The notes beneath the pieces were generated by a model. It ran no database searches. It was not told where the DNA came from and saw only the letters and a program-made list of their open reading frames with translations. DNA of 15,915 nucleotides from NCBI GenBank assembly GCA_027325475.1, contig DAIEFO010000016.1, positions 1 to 15,915 on the forward strand. The letters run 5' to 3'. Positions 1 to 7,453 of this stretch are shown here, piece by piece (within the stretch, counting starts at the first letter, position 1; every line of letters starts with the position of its first letter). The stretch comes from Desulfobacteraceae bacterium (GTDB lineage: Bacteria > Desulfobacterota > Desulfobacteria > Desulfobacterales > Desulfatirhabdiaceae). A program made the position numbers and the translations under genes.

Positions 1-263
1 CCCTTAATTATGGCAATTGGGACCCCGCCGCGCAAAATGGCAAGGCCCTGGGTGGCCGCATCAGCTATCTGCCCATTCCCAATATCGAAGTCGGTTACTC
101 CTTTGAATATTCCCGGCCCAGTGCCGATATCCAGAATCCAGTCGCCAGCGGAAATCCCGAATTTCGGCAGCATGGCTTTCAGCCTGCGCCGTACGGCCTG
201 TGGATAATGCCGGTCTTCCCAGGATTTGGCGCGGGAATCAAAAAAATCCGTTTTATGCTGCAT
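1..263 (-). CDS. Class I SAM-dependent methyltransferase, N-terminal part (broken or cut by the window edge)
   Basis: ATG at 263-261, with GGAGG about 10 bases upstream; it starts 19 bases after the stop of the TonB receptor gene, so it is the next gene of that operon. The N-terminus (HKTDFFDSRAKSWEDRHYP, then a Lys/Arg-rich helix) and motif I, WILDIGTGPG at about residues 43-52, are those of a small Rossmann-fold methyltransferase that binds S-adenosylmethionine through the glycine-rich loop. Right after GTGPGI the sequence stops resembling the family: the usual hydrophobic helix and acidic strand are replaced by FKGVTDFDIGNGQ. This break falls near position 107-116, where the plus strand begins to look like a beta-barrel gene. 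The frame is open to the window edge. Methyltransferases of this type are often neighbours of FecCD-type transporters; the substrate is unknown. Confidence 0.6.
   Translation of the reverse strand, partial: MQHKTDFFDSRAKSWEDRHYPQAVRRRLKAMLPKFGISAGDWILDIGTGPGIFKGVTDFDIGNGQIADAATQGLAILRGGVPIAIIK
3..116 (+). pseudogene. Fragment of an outer-membrane beta-barrel-like reading frame
   Basis: The third plus-strand frame is open from the window edge to a TAA at 291-293, with no start codon of its own. Its first ~37 residues look like real protein: GKALGGRISYLP followed by IEVGYSFEYS, alternating polar and hydrophobic/aromatic residues as in the transmembrane strands of Gram-negative porins. After about position 116 the same frame reads through sequence that encodes a methyltransferase on the opposite strand, so only the first part is credible. 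It would be an internal piece of a barrel protein that lost its C-terminal half. The assignment rests on residue pattern alone. The alternative is that it is a chance open frame. Confidence 0.35.
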
Positions 264-282
264 GGGCAATGTATCCTCCGGC

Positions 283-2247
283 TCAGAGCGTAAAATCCAT
301 GCCGAGCATGGCGCTGATACCCGGCATCGGGTATCCGGGATAATATTCGTAGCTGGTGTTGGTCAGATTTTCACCTGCCAGATAAACTTCTGCGTTGTGG
401 CCTGAATCGCCGGTCCAGAAACGATAGCTCAGTTTACCGTTGACCAGAAAATAGCTGTCGATGCTGATGCTGTTGACGGCGTTGCTGCGCCGCGCCTGAG
501 AGTCCACATACATGCCGTCCACATACTGACAGTCGAGGTTCAAACCAAAGGCTTCAAGAAAACGAAGATTCATTCCAGCGCTGGCCGTCGTTTTGGGCGC
601 ATAGGGCAGATCGGACGGGTTCGTATCCAGGTGTGTAACGCCTGTAAACACAGAGAGGGTATCGGTCGGATATAACGTCAGGGTGCTTTCCACCCCCTGA
701 ATCCGGTAGCTTTCGATATTGGCGAATGTGGGCGGGTAGGGCAGCGCGGGAATGACGACATAGCGATCCTTGCCGTCGTCATGGAACCAGGTGACATCAA
801 TGACGGCAAACGACGAAAACCGGTGACGGGCGCCCACTTCGAAATGATCCACTTTTTCGGCCTTCAGGCTTCGCCAGCTCTGACGCAGGGCGGGAGTGAC
901 TTTTTCGGACAGTACGACCACATCCAGTCCCGGATAGATCACGCCGCGGGAATATCCGGTATGAAGCTCGGTAGAGCGGTATCCCACGATCATACCGGCA
1001 TGCGGCGCCCATTCGGATTCGAAATCGGAATCGTCATAGTAGCGGGCGCCGGCGGACGGGGTTATGTAGAATCCGTCTTTACGGCCGATCAACTGGCTGA
1101 TCGCCATGTAAGGGGATAAAATCCGGAATTCATGGCCATCCCAGTTGTTCTGAACGCCGGACGTCAGATTGTCGTCATAACGCCCGCGGATGGTGTCCCA
1201 GTCCGTGCCGCTTACGATTTCACCGCCGCTCCAAAGTTTGAAGGACTCTTTTGCCTTAACACCGTAGAAGGTAAAATCGTTGTACTGATTTTCCAGAACC
1301 CCCGTTTTGCTGGTGGGTTGGTTGAGAAAGTTGCCTTTGCCGGTGTTGTTATACACTTGAAGGTAGCCATCGGCGGCAGAAAACCGGTTTTCAAGCTTGA
1401 ACGAGGTCAGCCAGGCTTTGGTTTCGTAACGTCCGAGGCGTGTCGAAAGCGCCGTCCCTTCCTTTCCGGGATCGTCCGCATAATTGTCGCAGGCAAACGT
1501 AAACAGGGAAGTACTCCAGTGATCCGACAGGTGATATCCGAGCCTGCTATAGAAATCCTTCAGGGCGCCATCGGCGTTTTCGCGGTGTCCCTGGGATGTC
1601 TGAAGGCCGCCGCCCATATAATAATCCACATCTCCCTGCTTGCCGCCATTTTCCGCCTTTGCGGTAAATGTGTTGAAGCTGCCGCCGGAGACATCCAGTT
1701 TTGAAACGTATCCATCGCTGTCTTTTCTCCGGGGAATGATGTTGATCACGGCAAATGCGTTTCCGAAAACATTCGGCTGCGGGCTTTTGTAAACTTCCAC
1801 CGATTGGGCGGGGTCGATACTCATCATGTCCAGAAGCGGATGATTCCACACGCTCATATACATGGGGACGCCATCCATCAGCATTTTGATCTCGGCGCCC
1901 GGCCGGCTGCTGCCCATGCCGCGGATAAAAACAGCGCCGCCGTTCGCGCCGCCGAATGATCCGACGGCGTTGTACCGGGTGATATTGACGCCCGGTGACA
2001 TCCGCAGCGCCGATGCGATACTCTGGGCGTTCATGTCTTTGATCTGGTCTTCGGAGACGACCGTTTTTTCACCGGCGTACCGATCCACTTCGTTGCCTTC
2101 GATGATGGGAGGCGCCACCACCAGGATTTCTTCCATGGGGTTTTGGGTTTCTGGAACATCTGAAGACTCTTGGGCGAATCCGGCTGAACACAGCCCCAGC
2201 AGAATCCAGACCGCGATCATTCCCGAAAACCGGATATTGGATATCAT
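283..2247 (-). CDS. TonB-dependent outer-membrane receptor
   Basis: 654 residues, normal for the family. ATG at 2247-2245 has GGAGGA 4-5 bases upstream; an in-frame TTG at 2259 overlaps that ribosome binding site and is rejected. A signal peptide (about residues 1-25, ending SAGFA before QE) is followed by a TonB-box-like EEILVVA at about 39-45. The plug domain (about 60-170) contains SIASALRMSPGVNI, GAVFIRGMGS and MLMDGVPMY. The rest is a beta-barrel rich in aromatic strands, ending with AENLTNTSYEYYPGYPMPG and DFTL. The protein would take up a scarce ligand across the outer membrane using TonB-ExbBD energy. The downstream-to-upstream order with ABC transporter genes makes it the outer-membrane part of one uptake system. 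The YPGYPMPG end is seen in iron-chelate and corrinoid receptors, but the ligand cannot be read from sequence. Confidence 0.9.
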   Translation of the reverse strand: MISNIRFSGMIAVWILLGLCSAGFAQESSDVPETQNPMEEILVVAPPIIEGNEVDRYAGEKTVVSEDQIKDMNAQSIASALRMSPGVNITRYNAVGSFGGANGGAVFIRGMGSSRPGAEIKMLMDGVPMYMSVWNHPLLDMMSIDPAQSVEVYKSPQPNVFGNAFAVINIIPRRKDSDGYVSKLDVSGGSFNTFTAKAENGGKQGDVDYYMGGGLQTSQGHRENADGALKDFYSRLGYHLSDHWSTSLFTFACDNYADDPGKEGTALSTRLGRYETKAWLTSFKLENRFSAADGYLQVYNNTGKGNFLNQPTSKTGVLENQYNDFTFYGVKAKESFKLWSGGEIVSGTDWDTIRGRYDDNLTSGVQNNWDGHEFRILSPYMAISQLIGRKDGFYITPSAGARYYDDSDFESEWAPHAGMIVGYRSTELHTGYSRGVIYPGLDVVVLSEKVTPALRQSWRSLKAEKVDHFEVGARHRFSSFAVIDVTWFHDDGKDRYVVIPALPYPPTFANIESYRIQGVESTLTLYPTDTLSVFTGVTHLDTNPSDLPYAPKTTASAGMNLRFLEAFGLNLDCQYVDGMYVDSQARRSNAVNSISIDSYFLVNGKLSYRFWTGDSGHNAEVYLAGENLTNTSYEYYPGYPMPGISAMLGMDFTL

Positions 2248-2295
2248 GGGTTCCTCCAAATTGTCTGAACATCGCGTTACAGTTTATGTCTGGCT

Positions 2296-2319
2296 GGAGG
2301 GCGGCATGAACCGCCCTCC
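2296..2319 (-). repeat. Intercistronic perfect 9-bp hairpin
   Basis: Arms GGAGGGCGG and CCGCCCTCC pair perfectly around a 6-base loop, between the stop of the His-rich peptide gene (2329) and the receptor gene start (2247). No run of T follows on either strand, so it is not a complete intrinsic terminator. It could protect mRNA from 3' exonuclease decay or set different levels for the receptor and the transporter genes. Confidence 0.6.
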
Positions 2320-2328
2320 GCCGGATGA

Positions 2329-2424
2329 TCAGTGTTTGTGTTGATGCTTTTCGGCGCCGCGCCCCGGATGGTCGTTATCATGCTCGTGAGAGTGAAGATG
2401 CTGATGTTCCTTGTTTTTTGTCAT
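2329..2424 (-). CDS. Histidine-rich 31-residue peptide
   Basis: ATG at 2424-2422 preceded by AAAGGA about 9 bases upstream; TGA at 2331-2329. The peptide begins MTKNKEHQHLHSHEHDNDH and ends EKHQHKH. Nine of 31 residues are histidine (7, 9, 11, 13, 15, 19, 27, 29, 31), mostly in an HxHxHxHxH spacing, with only acidic and basic residues between them. It has no signal peptide or membrane segment, so it should be cytosolic. Alternating histidines chelate Ni, Zn, Co or Cu in known metal-storage and metallochaperone proteins. It lies between the binding-protein gene and the TonB receptor gene, in the same direction, which suggests a metal-buffering role in this uptake operon. Its size is below usual gene-calling limits. 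It is supported by the ribosome binding site, composition and position, but not by any homology I can name. Confidence 0.6.
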   Translation of the reverse strand: MTKNKEHQHLHSHEHDNDHPGRGAEKHQHKH

Positions 2425-2499
2425 GGATACATTCCTTTCTTCGTAAAATTAAACTGACACTTTTGTAAAAAGTTCGCGGATAAGGCTCGATGTCGCTTT

Positions 2500-3585
2500 T
2501 CACGGTGACCATGTGCGTCCCAAAACGCCGAACGAGCGTTCCATCCGATTGTAAACAGGCGCTCCCACAAGAAATGTATAGATTTCATCGGCTTTCTGTT
2601 TCAGGTCAATGTCTCTGAAACGGTCGGGATACAGGGTTTTCCCTACAGCCCAGGCGTCGGTGAGGGCGGTGTCGATGTTGGTGGTGTAAAAATTGAAAGG
2701 ATGCAGCACCACCACTCGATGGGTTTGAAAGGCTTTGAGTACGCGATAGAAGGCCGGTTTTTTCCGGAAATCTTCGGTGATCAGCGCCAGCCCGCCGGCA
2801 TCGATGAAGATTACATCCGGATTTACGGACAGAAGCGTCTCCCTGTCCATGAAGACATGGCTCCCTTCGGATGCGACAGCGTCTTTGGCAATATTGCGGG
2901 CGCCCGCCCATTCCAGCGGAATGAAATTCTTCTCACTGCTTTCGATGCCCTGACTGCCCCGCATGCCGATGCCTCCCACATATGCGGTCAGTTTTTGCGC
3001 TTCGGGAATATCCGCAGTGCGATTTGACAATTTTGTCTGCATGGTGGCGATGTAGGCAATCACGTCCTCCGCCCGCTTGTCGCGGTTTAAAATCCGTCCC
3101 GCGATGCGCAGCGAGTCATAGAACACAGCGCTGAAAGTGGCGAATCCGCCGTATGAAAGCACCACCACCGGCACCCGCATCAGCTTCTGAACATCATCGG
3201 CCAGCGTCTTGTCCATATAGGTAATGAATACAACATCCGGTTTTGCCGTCAATATCGCCTCCATATCCGGTTTTTTGTTGATGCCGGCAGGGCCACCCGG
3301 ACCAATCCGGGGCAATTGGGCCAGTTCCGGGTGCGCCAGCCAGTATGGGCGTCCGCTGGGATTGGCTTTTTCCATTTCCTCAACGCCGACAATCCGGTTC
3401 TGGGCTTCCAGATAAACAATCAGGCGGAGTGCGCCGGGGCCTATGCAGACAATGCGTTTCGGATCCGCTGGAACGGTGACGTGTCGTCCGTCGGTGTCGG
3501 TGATAAACAAAGATGCCGCGGTTGCAGAAACCGCTGTCATGAGCATCAGGAACAGGCATGCAGCAAAGTTTCTTGCGATTTTCAT
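2500..3585 (-). CDS. Periplasmic substrate-binding protein of a FecB/BtuF-type ABC transporter
   Basis: 361 residues, starting with a signal peptide (about 1-23, MKIARNFAACLFLMLMTAV, cleavage near ATA-AS). There is no lipobox cysteine, so it is likely a soluble periplasmic protein. The mature start, FITDTDGRHVTVPADPKRIVCIGPGA, is the typical first strand and ligand loop of class III (TroA/BtuF-like) binding proteins. DVVFITYMD and PDVIFIDAG are the equivalent strands of the two lobes, joined by a long helix. It delivers ligand to the permease encoded upstream. AAGGGAAG precedes the ATG, 19 bases after the ATPase gene stop. The class binds iron-siderophores, haem, cobalamin, molybdate or nickel/cobalt. 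The GIGMRGSQGIESS segment after the linker may belong to the ligand pocket, but I cannot name the ligand. Confidence 0.85.
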   Translation of the reverse strand: MKIARNFAACLFLMLMTAVSATAASLFITDTDGRHVTVPADPKRIVCIGPGALRLIVYLEAQNRIVGVEEMEKANPSGRPYWLAHPELAQLPRIGPGGPAGINKKPDMEAILTAKPDVVFITYMDKTLADDVQKLMRVPVVVLSYGGFATFSAVFYDSLRIAGRILNRDKRAEDVIAYIATMQTKLSNRTADIPEAQKLTAYVGGIGMRGSQGIESSEKNFIPLEWAGARNIAKDAVASEGSHVFMDRETLLSVNPDVIFIDAGGLALITEDFRKKPAFYRVLKAFQTHRVVVLHPFNFYTTNIDTALTDAWAVGKTLYPDRFRDIDLKQKADEIYTFLVGAPVYNRMERSFGVLGRTWSP

Positions 3586-3604
3586 AAAATTCTTCCCTTT
3601 CTCA

Positions 3605-4354
3605 TTATCGCGGTACTACCATAAGATGATCGCCCGCATTAATCAGAGAAACCTCCACGCCATATACGTCGCTGATGGTGGCGGCGTTCAACGCGTCTTT
3701 AGCATGCAAGGCATAAACGCGATGATCTTTAATGAACAAAAACGCGTCGGCAAACCGGACAGCCAGATTCAGGTCATGGATCGAGACGACGGCGGATAAT
3801 TGCTGCTCCCGCACCACGCGGCGGATGGTCTTCATGACCTCCAGTTGATGCTTGATATCCAGATTGCTGGTCGGTTCGTCCAGAAGCAGCACCCGGGGTG
3901 ACTGGGCCAGAGCCCGCGCGATCATGACCTGCTGCACTTCTCCGCCGCTCAGATCGCATACCGGGCGGTGGGAAAGATGCGTCAGCGCCATTTCCGCAAG
4001 AAGCGTTTCGACCACCTGATAGTCCTTCGGACGGACGGTCCAGCCCATATGCGGCCTTCGGCCCAGCAGAACGGCTTCGTAAACGGTCAGGCGGCTATCC
4101 GCATGCCGCTGGGGTACATATCCCATCCGCCGGGCGACATCCCGCTGACGCATTTCCAGGATGTTCGCCTTTTCCAGAAGCACGGCGCCACGCTGCGGAC
4201 GCAATATCCGGTTGAGGCATTTCAGCAGCGTGGATTTACCGGCGCCGTTGACACCCAGAACGCCGAGTACCTGCCCCGCATCCAGTGAAAAATGAATATC
4301 CGATAATGCTGGATGGCTGTTATATGAAAAATGAATGCCGGAAACGGTAAGCAT
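3605..4354 (-). CDS. ABC transporter ATP-binding protein (FepC/BtuD type)
   Basis: 249 residues with all nucleotide-binding motifs in order: Walker A GVNGAGKST (34-42), Q-loop Q82 in GYVPQ, signature LSGGE (135-139), Walker B LLLDEP (156-161), D-loop SNLD, and H-loop His193 in SIHDLNLA. It is the peripheral ATPase that drives the permease, probably as a dimer on the inner face of the cytoplasmic membrane. Its ATG overlaps the permease stop codon in a TGATG arrangement at 4356-4352, the usual sign of translational coupling. The closest style is FepC/BtuD/FecE, matching the FecCD-type permease and class III binding protein beside it. Confidence 0.93.
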   Translation of the reverse strand: MLTVSGIHFSYNSHPALSDIHFSLDAGQVLGVLGVNGAGKSTLLKCLNRILRPQRGAVLLEKANILEMRQRDVARRMGYVPQRHADSRLTVYEAVLLGRRPHMGWTVRPKDYQVVETLLAEMALTHLSHRPVCDLSGGEVQQVMIARALAQSPRVLLLDEPTSNLDIKHQLEVMKTIRRVVREQQLSAVVSIHDLNLAVRFADAFLFIKDHRVYALHAKDALNAATISDVYGVEVSLINAGDHLMVVPR

Positions 4355-5370
4355 CAGCGGTATCCTCGAACAAGCAGGTATAAAAACACCGGGCCGCCCA
4401 GAAAGGAGGTCAGAACGCCGACCGGAAGCGCCCCCGAGCCTACCAGCACGCGTCCGGCCGTATCCGCCGACAGCAGCAACAGCGCGCCTATGACGGATGC
4501 GAACGGAATCAGGAGGGAATGATCCGCGCCCACCAGGCGCCGCGCCATGTGAGGAGCGATCAGCCCCACGAAAGCGATCACGCCATGAAACGCGGTGGCA
4601 AGAGCGGCGATAAGCGCCGCCGCCGCCATTCCCTGCAAACGCAGCCGTTCGACGTTCACGCCCAGGCCCCGCGCGGCTTCTTCACCGGAATCCAGAGCGT
4701 TCATATCCCAGCGTTGCGTCATGAAAAATATGGACGTCAGGGCGACGACGACAGTCAGCAGGCCGATTTCCCGCCAGCTTGAACGGGCCGTGTCTCCGAA
4801 CGTCCAGAAGACGACGGAAGCCAACTGGATGTCTGTCGCCATGTACTGGATGAGGATGGTCGCCGATCCGAACAGGGCGGAAAGCGCGACGCCGGACAGG
4901 ATGATGGCTTCGGGGGAAAGGCGTTTGAGATGAGCCAGCAGCAGAATGATCAGGGTGGCGCCCATCGCGCCCATAAAGGCGAAGAAGGTAACGGAAACGA
5001 TGCCGGCGCCGGCGAAAACAATGGCGGCAGCCGCGCCGAAGGCGGCGCCCTGGCTGATGCCGAGGGTGGAAGGGGAGCCCAGCGGGTTTCTGAGCATGGA
5101 CTGAATGCTCAGACCGGACACGGAAAGCCCCCAGCCCACGACGAGGCTGGCGACGATGCGAGGCAGGCGGATGTTCCAGACCACGACATCGGCGCGTTCT
5201 CCGGCGGTTCCCAACAAAGCTCGGAAAACCTGAAGCGGCGAAAGGCTGTACGCACCCCGGCCGACGGCGTAAACGGCCACGATCAGCGCCAGGGTCAGGG
5301 TAGCGGCCAGCGCTAGGGTTTGATGCTGAATGCGCTGCCGGTACGATCGGGTGACGGTATTGAATTTCAT
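4354..5370 (-). CDS. FecCD/BtuC-family ABC transporter permease
   Basis: 338 residues, the usual family length, with about ten hydrophobic membrane segments. Family landmarks are GLSVSGLSIQSMLRNPLGSP (first cytoplasmic loop region), GISQGAAFGAAAA, and GLIAPHMARRLVGADH, the coupling segment that contacts the ATPase. The C-terminus has LPVGVLTSFLGGPVFLYLLV. Two copies would form the inner-membrane channel. It is the first gene of the uptake operon. The start at 5370-5368 has GGGGG only 3-4 bases upstream. A hairpin followed by seven T ends about 10 bases before the start codon, so transcription reaching this gene may be conditional. Confidence 0.93.
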   Translation of the reverse strand: MKFNTVTRSYRQRIQHQTLALAATLTLALIVAVYAVGRGAYSLSPLQVFRALLGTAGERADVVVWNIRLPRIVASLVVGWGLSVSGLSIQSMLRNPLGSPSTLGISQGAAFGAAAAIVFAGAGIVSVTFFAFMGAMGATLIILLLAHLKRLSPEAIILSGVALSALFGSATILIQYMATDIQLASVVFWTFGDTARSSWREIGLLTVVVALTSIFFMTQRWDMNALDSGEEAARGLGVNVERLRLQGMAAAALIAALATAFHGVIAFVGLIAPHMARRLVGADHSLLIPFASVIGALLLLSADTAGRVLVGSGALPVGVLTSFLGGPVFLYLLVRGYR

Positions 5371-5381
5371 TTTCCCCCAAT

Positions 5382-5434
5382 AAAAAAAGCCACGAAAGGT
5401 ATTCTTCCCGAATGGGAGCGAATGCCTTCGTGGC
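5382..5434 (-). terminator. Intrinsic terminator or attenuator immediately before the permease gene
   Basis: Read on the minus strand, GCCACGAAGG (5434-5425) pairs with CCTTTCGTGGC (5399-5389, one bulged T). The interior can pair further (CATTC with GAATA, TCCC with GGGA). Seven T follow directly (5388-5382), then ATT and the GGGGG ribosome binding site of the permease. It lies 126 bases after the bioD stop, so it could simply end the biotin transcript. Its position against the next gene's ribosome binding site is more typical of a leader attenuator. Confidence 0.75.
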
Positions 5435-5559
5435 TTCGATGATATGGTGAAAGACGTCCGGAAAACCGGATGCCTTGTTCACTGAAATTTTTTGTGAGTT
5501 GTATGCGTGCGAATTTTGTGCACGCCAGCGGCTTCTGCCGCAATATGTCAAGCGGTCTT
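5435..5559 (-). other. Hairpin-rich spacer between bioD and the permease gene
   Basis: On the minus strand this spacer holds three small perfect hairpins: GCGGC/GCCGC around AGAA (5541-5528), GCGTGC/GCACGC with a 9-base loop (5525-5505), and TCCGG/CCGGA around TTTT (5470-5457). GTGAA and TTCAC can enclose the third. A TTGACA lies just after the bioD stop, but no acceptable -10 box sits at the right distance. I could not match it to the cobalamin riboswitch (no GCCACTG core) or another class I know. It is either the 5' leader of the uptake operon or an ordinary spacer. Confidence 0.4.
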
Positions 5560-6228
5560 CTACCTGTATCTTTTAGAGATGTCAAGCGCCAATTCGCACA
5601 ACCGGAAACAACTTCGAAATGTTTCTGAAAGACTCTCCGGAGAAATTTCCGGAATCGGCCCGATTTCGGCGCATACTCGGATATTCCCGAAGGTTTCGAT
5701 GGCCTTCCGGTTCTCCGGGTCTTGCGGCCCGTTCATCACGACACCCAGGACATCCGCTCCGATACGCCTCAGTTTTTCCAGGGAAAGCAGCGTATGGTTG
5801 ATGGTGCCGAGACCGCTTCTGGCAACCAGCAGCACAGGGATATGAAGCTGAATGATGAGGTCTGCGATGGTCTCTGTTTCGGTTAAAGGGGTCAGAATTC
5901 CGCCCGCGCCCTCGATGATGAGGTGCGAGGACTGCCGGCGCGTCGGCGCCGTCATGGCGGAAATATCAATGCGGATACCCTCCCGGAAGGCTGCCGCATG
6001 AGGGGAAAGAAAATGGGACAGGATATACGTTTCCGGGTGAAAAAAAGAATCGGGCAGGCCGGTTTTCTCTTTTATCCAGGCTGTGTCCGTTCCCGCATTC
6101 GCGCCGCTTTGAACGGGTTTCCAGTATTCGGCCGTCAGGCCGGCTACCAGAATGGCGGATACCACTGTCTTTCCAACTTCCGTATCCGTGCCGGTTATAA
6201 ACAAGGCCGGCGGAAACTCACTGTTCAT
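5560..6228 (-). CDS. bioD: Dethiobiotin synthetase
   Basis: 222 residues from the ATG at 6228-6226, chosen because GGAGG sits 8 bases upstream; an ATG 18 bases earlier (6246) lacks one. The P-loop GTDTEVGKT (about residues 13-21), KPVQSG, and EGAGGILTPL are the hallmarks of BioD. It closes the ureido ring of 7,8-diaminopelargonate with CO2 and ATP to give dethiobiotin in the cytosol. The start overlaps the end of bioF by 11 bases, so the two are co-translated. Biotin synthase (bioB), which would act next, is not in the window. Confidence 0.95.
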   Translation of the reverse strand: MNSEFPPALFITGTDTEVGKTVVSAILVAGLTAEYWKPVQSGANAGTDTAWIKEKTGLPDSFFHPETYILSHFLSPHAAAFREGIRIDISAMTAPTRRQSSHLIIEGAGGILTPLTETETIADLIIQLHIPVLLVARSGLGTINHTLLSLEKLRRIGADVLGVVMNGPQDPENRKAIETFGNIRVCAEIGPIPEISPESLSETFRSCFRLCELALDISKRYR

Positions 6229-7387
6229 TTCCGGGCCTCCATGCATGAAAGGCGTCGATCAGATGATCCACATGCTGTCGGGTATGAAGCGCTGTCAGCG
6301 TCAACCGGATTCTGGATTGCCCGATCGGCACCGTTGGCGGCCGGATACCGGTCGCCATCAGGCCGTTTTTCTCGAGATGAGCCGATAATGACAGCGTGTC
6401 TCTTTCATTTCCCACCACCACCGGAACAATCTGAGTGTCGGATTTTCCGGTATTCCATCCCATCGCCTGAAGGGAGGCGCGAAGATAATCGGCGTTCTCG
6501 TGAATTTTCCGGCGCTGATCGGTCATTTCCGGTACAAGATCGAGTGCCGCATCAACGGCGCCGATAACCGCTGGCGGCAGGGCGGTGGTATAGATAAATC
6601 CGTAGCACCGGTTTATCAGATAATCCCTGACCTTTTTCGAGCAGGCCACATAAGAACCGTACCCTCCAAGCCCTTTGCCGAAGGTGCCCATGACCACATC
6701 GACATTTTTCCCGACGGTCATTCCCATGCCAGAATGCCCTATAACGCCGGTGGCATGCGCCTCATCCACATACAAAATGGCGTTGAAATCAGCTGCCAGT
6801 TGCACCAGCGCGTCCACATCACATCGATCCCCATCCATGCTGAAAACCGATTCGGTGACAATCAGCACCCGGGAGTACTTCGCTTTTCGGCTCGCCTCCA
6901 GAAGCGCTTTCAGATGAGTCAGATCGTTGTGATCAAACCGCTCTATTTTACATCGGGCGAGTAAGGCGCCCCGAATCAGGCTGTTATGGTTGAAAGCGTC
7001 TGACAGAATGAGTGCGTCGCGATCGGCGAGAGTCGATAGAAGCGCCACGTTCGACTGATAACCGGCATTCATGATGAGAGCCGCTTCGCTTCCCTTGAGA
7101 GCCGCGAGTTTTTCCTCCACCCGTTCAACGCAGGAAATATTTCCGCATATCAGGCGTGAAGCCGTCGATCCGGCGCCGAAACGTTCCATGAATTCGGCCG
7201 CTCGCTCTCTTAAAAGTGGATGTTGCGAGAGCCCCAGATAATCATTGGAACAAAAATTGATAAGGGCGGCGCCTTCAAGACTTACCATCGGCCCCGGTCC
7301 GGGCGCAATCGAGCGAAGTCTGCGCAACAGATTTCCATGCTTTCGGCTGTCCAAATCGATGTCGATAAAATCAAATTTATCGGTCAT
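6218..7387 (-). CDS. bioF: 8-amino-7-oxononanoate synthase
   Basis: 389 residues, an alpha-oxoamine synthase of normal length. Seen are FCSNDYLGL (about 45-53), GAGSTASRLICGN (71-83), MNAGYQSN (106-113), YVDEAHATGVIG (206-217, PLP-contacting Asp208 and His211) and GTFGKGLGGYG with the PLP lysine at 238. It condenses pimeloyl-thioester with alanine to 8-amino-7-oxononanoate. GGAG lies 8 bases before the ATG at 7387-7385. It follows bioA by 66 bases and overlaps bioD, so the three form one unit. Related enzymes (Kbl, HemA, SPT) share the fold; the biotin neighbours decide the assignment. Confidence 0.94.
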   Translation of the reverse strand: MTDKFDFIDIDLDSRKHGNLLRRLRSIAPGPGPMVSLEGAALINFCSNDYLGLSQHPLLRERAAEFMERFGAGSTASRLICGNISCVERVEEKLAALKGSEAALIMNAGYQSNVALLSTLADRDALILSDAFNHNSLIRGALLARCKIERFDHNDLTHLKALLEASRKAKYSRVLIVTESVFSMDGDRCDVDALVQLAADFNAILYVDEAHATGVIGHSGMGMTVGKNVDVVMGTFGKGLGGYGSYVACSKKVRDYLINRCYGFIYTTALPPAVIGAVDAALDLVPEMTDQRRKIHENADYLRASLQAMGWNTGKSDTQIVPVVVGNERDTLSLSAHLEKNGLMATGIRPPTVPIGQSRIRLTLTALHTRQHVDHLIDAFHAWRPGNEQ

Positions 7388-7453
7388 ATGCCGATCTCCA
7401 CCTCTCGTGCCATGCCGCGGTATGGCGCATGGTTGTCACTTTACGGTTCATAG

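Noticed and set aside
2248..2259. TTG start four codons upstream for the TonB receptor
   Set aside because: The TTG overlaps the GGAGGA that serves the ATG at 2247, and the signal peptide is complete from that ATG.
4682..5551. A 289-codon open frame on the minus strand overlapping the permease
   Set aside because: It lies out of frame inside the clear FecCD permease, is full of Arg/His/Pro typical of a shifted frame of GC-rich DNA, and has no family motif.
5371..5559. Cobalamin riboswitch in front of the permease
   Set aside because: The conserved B12-box and GCCACTG core were looked for and not found; GCCACG here is simply part of the terminator stem.
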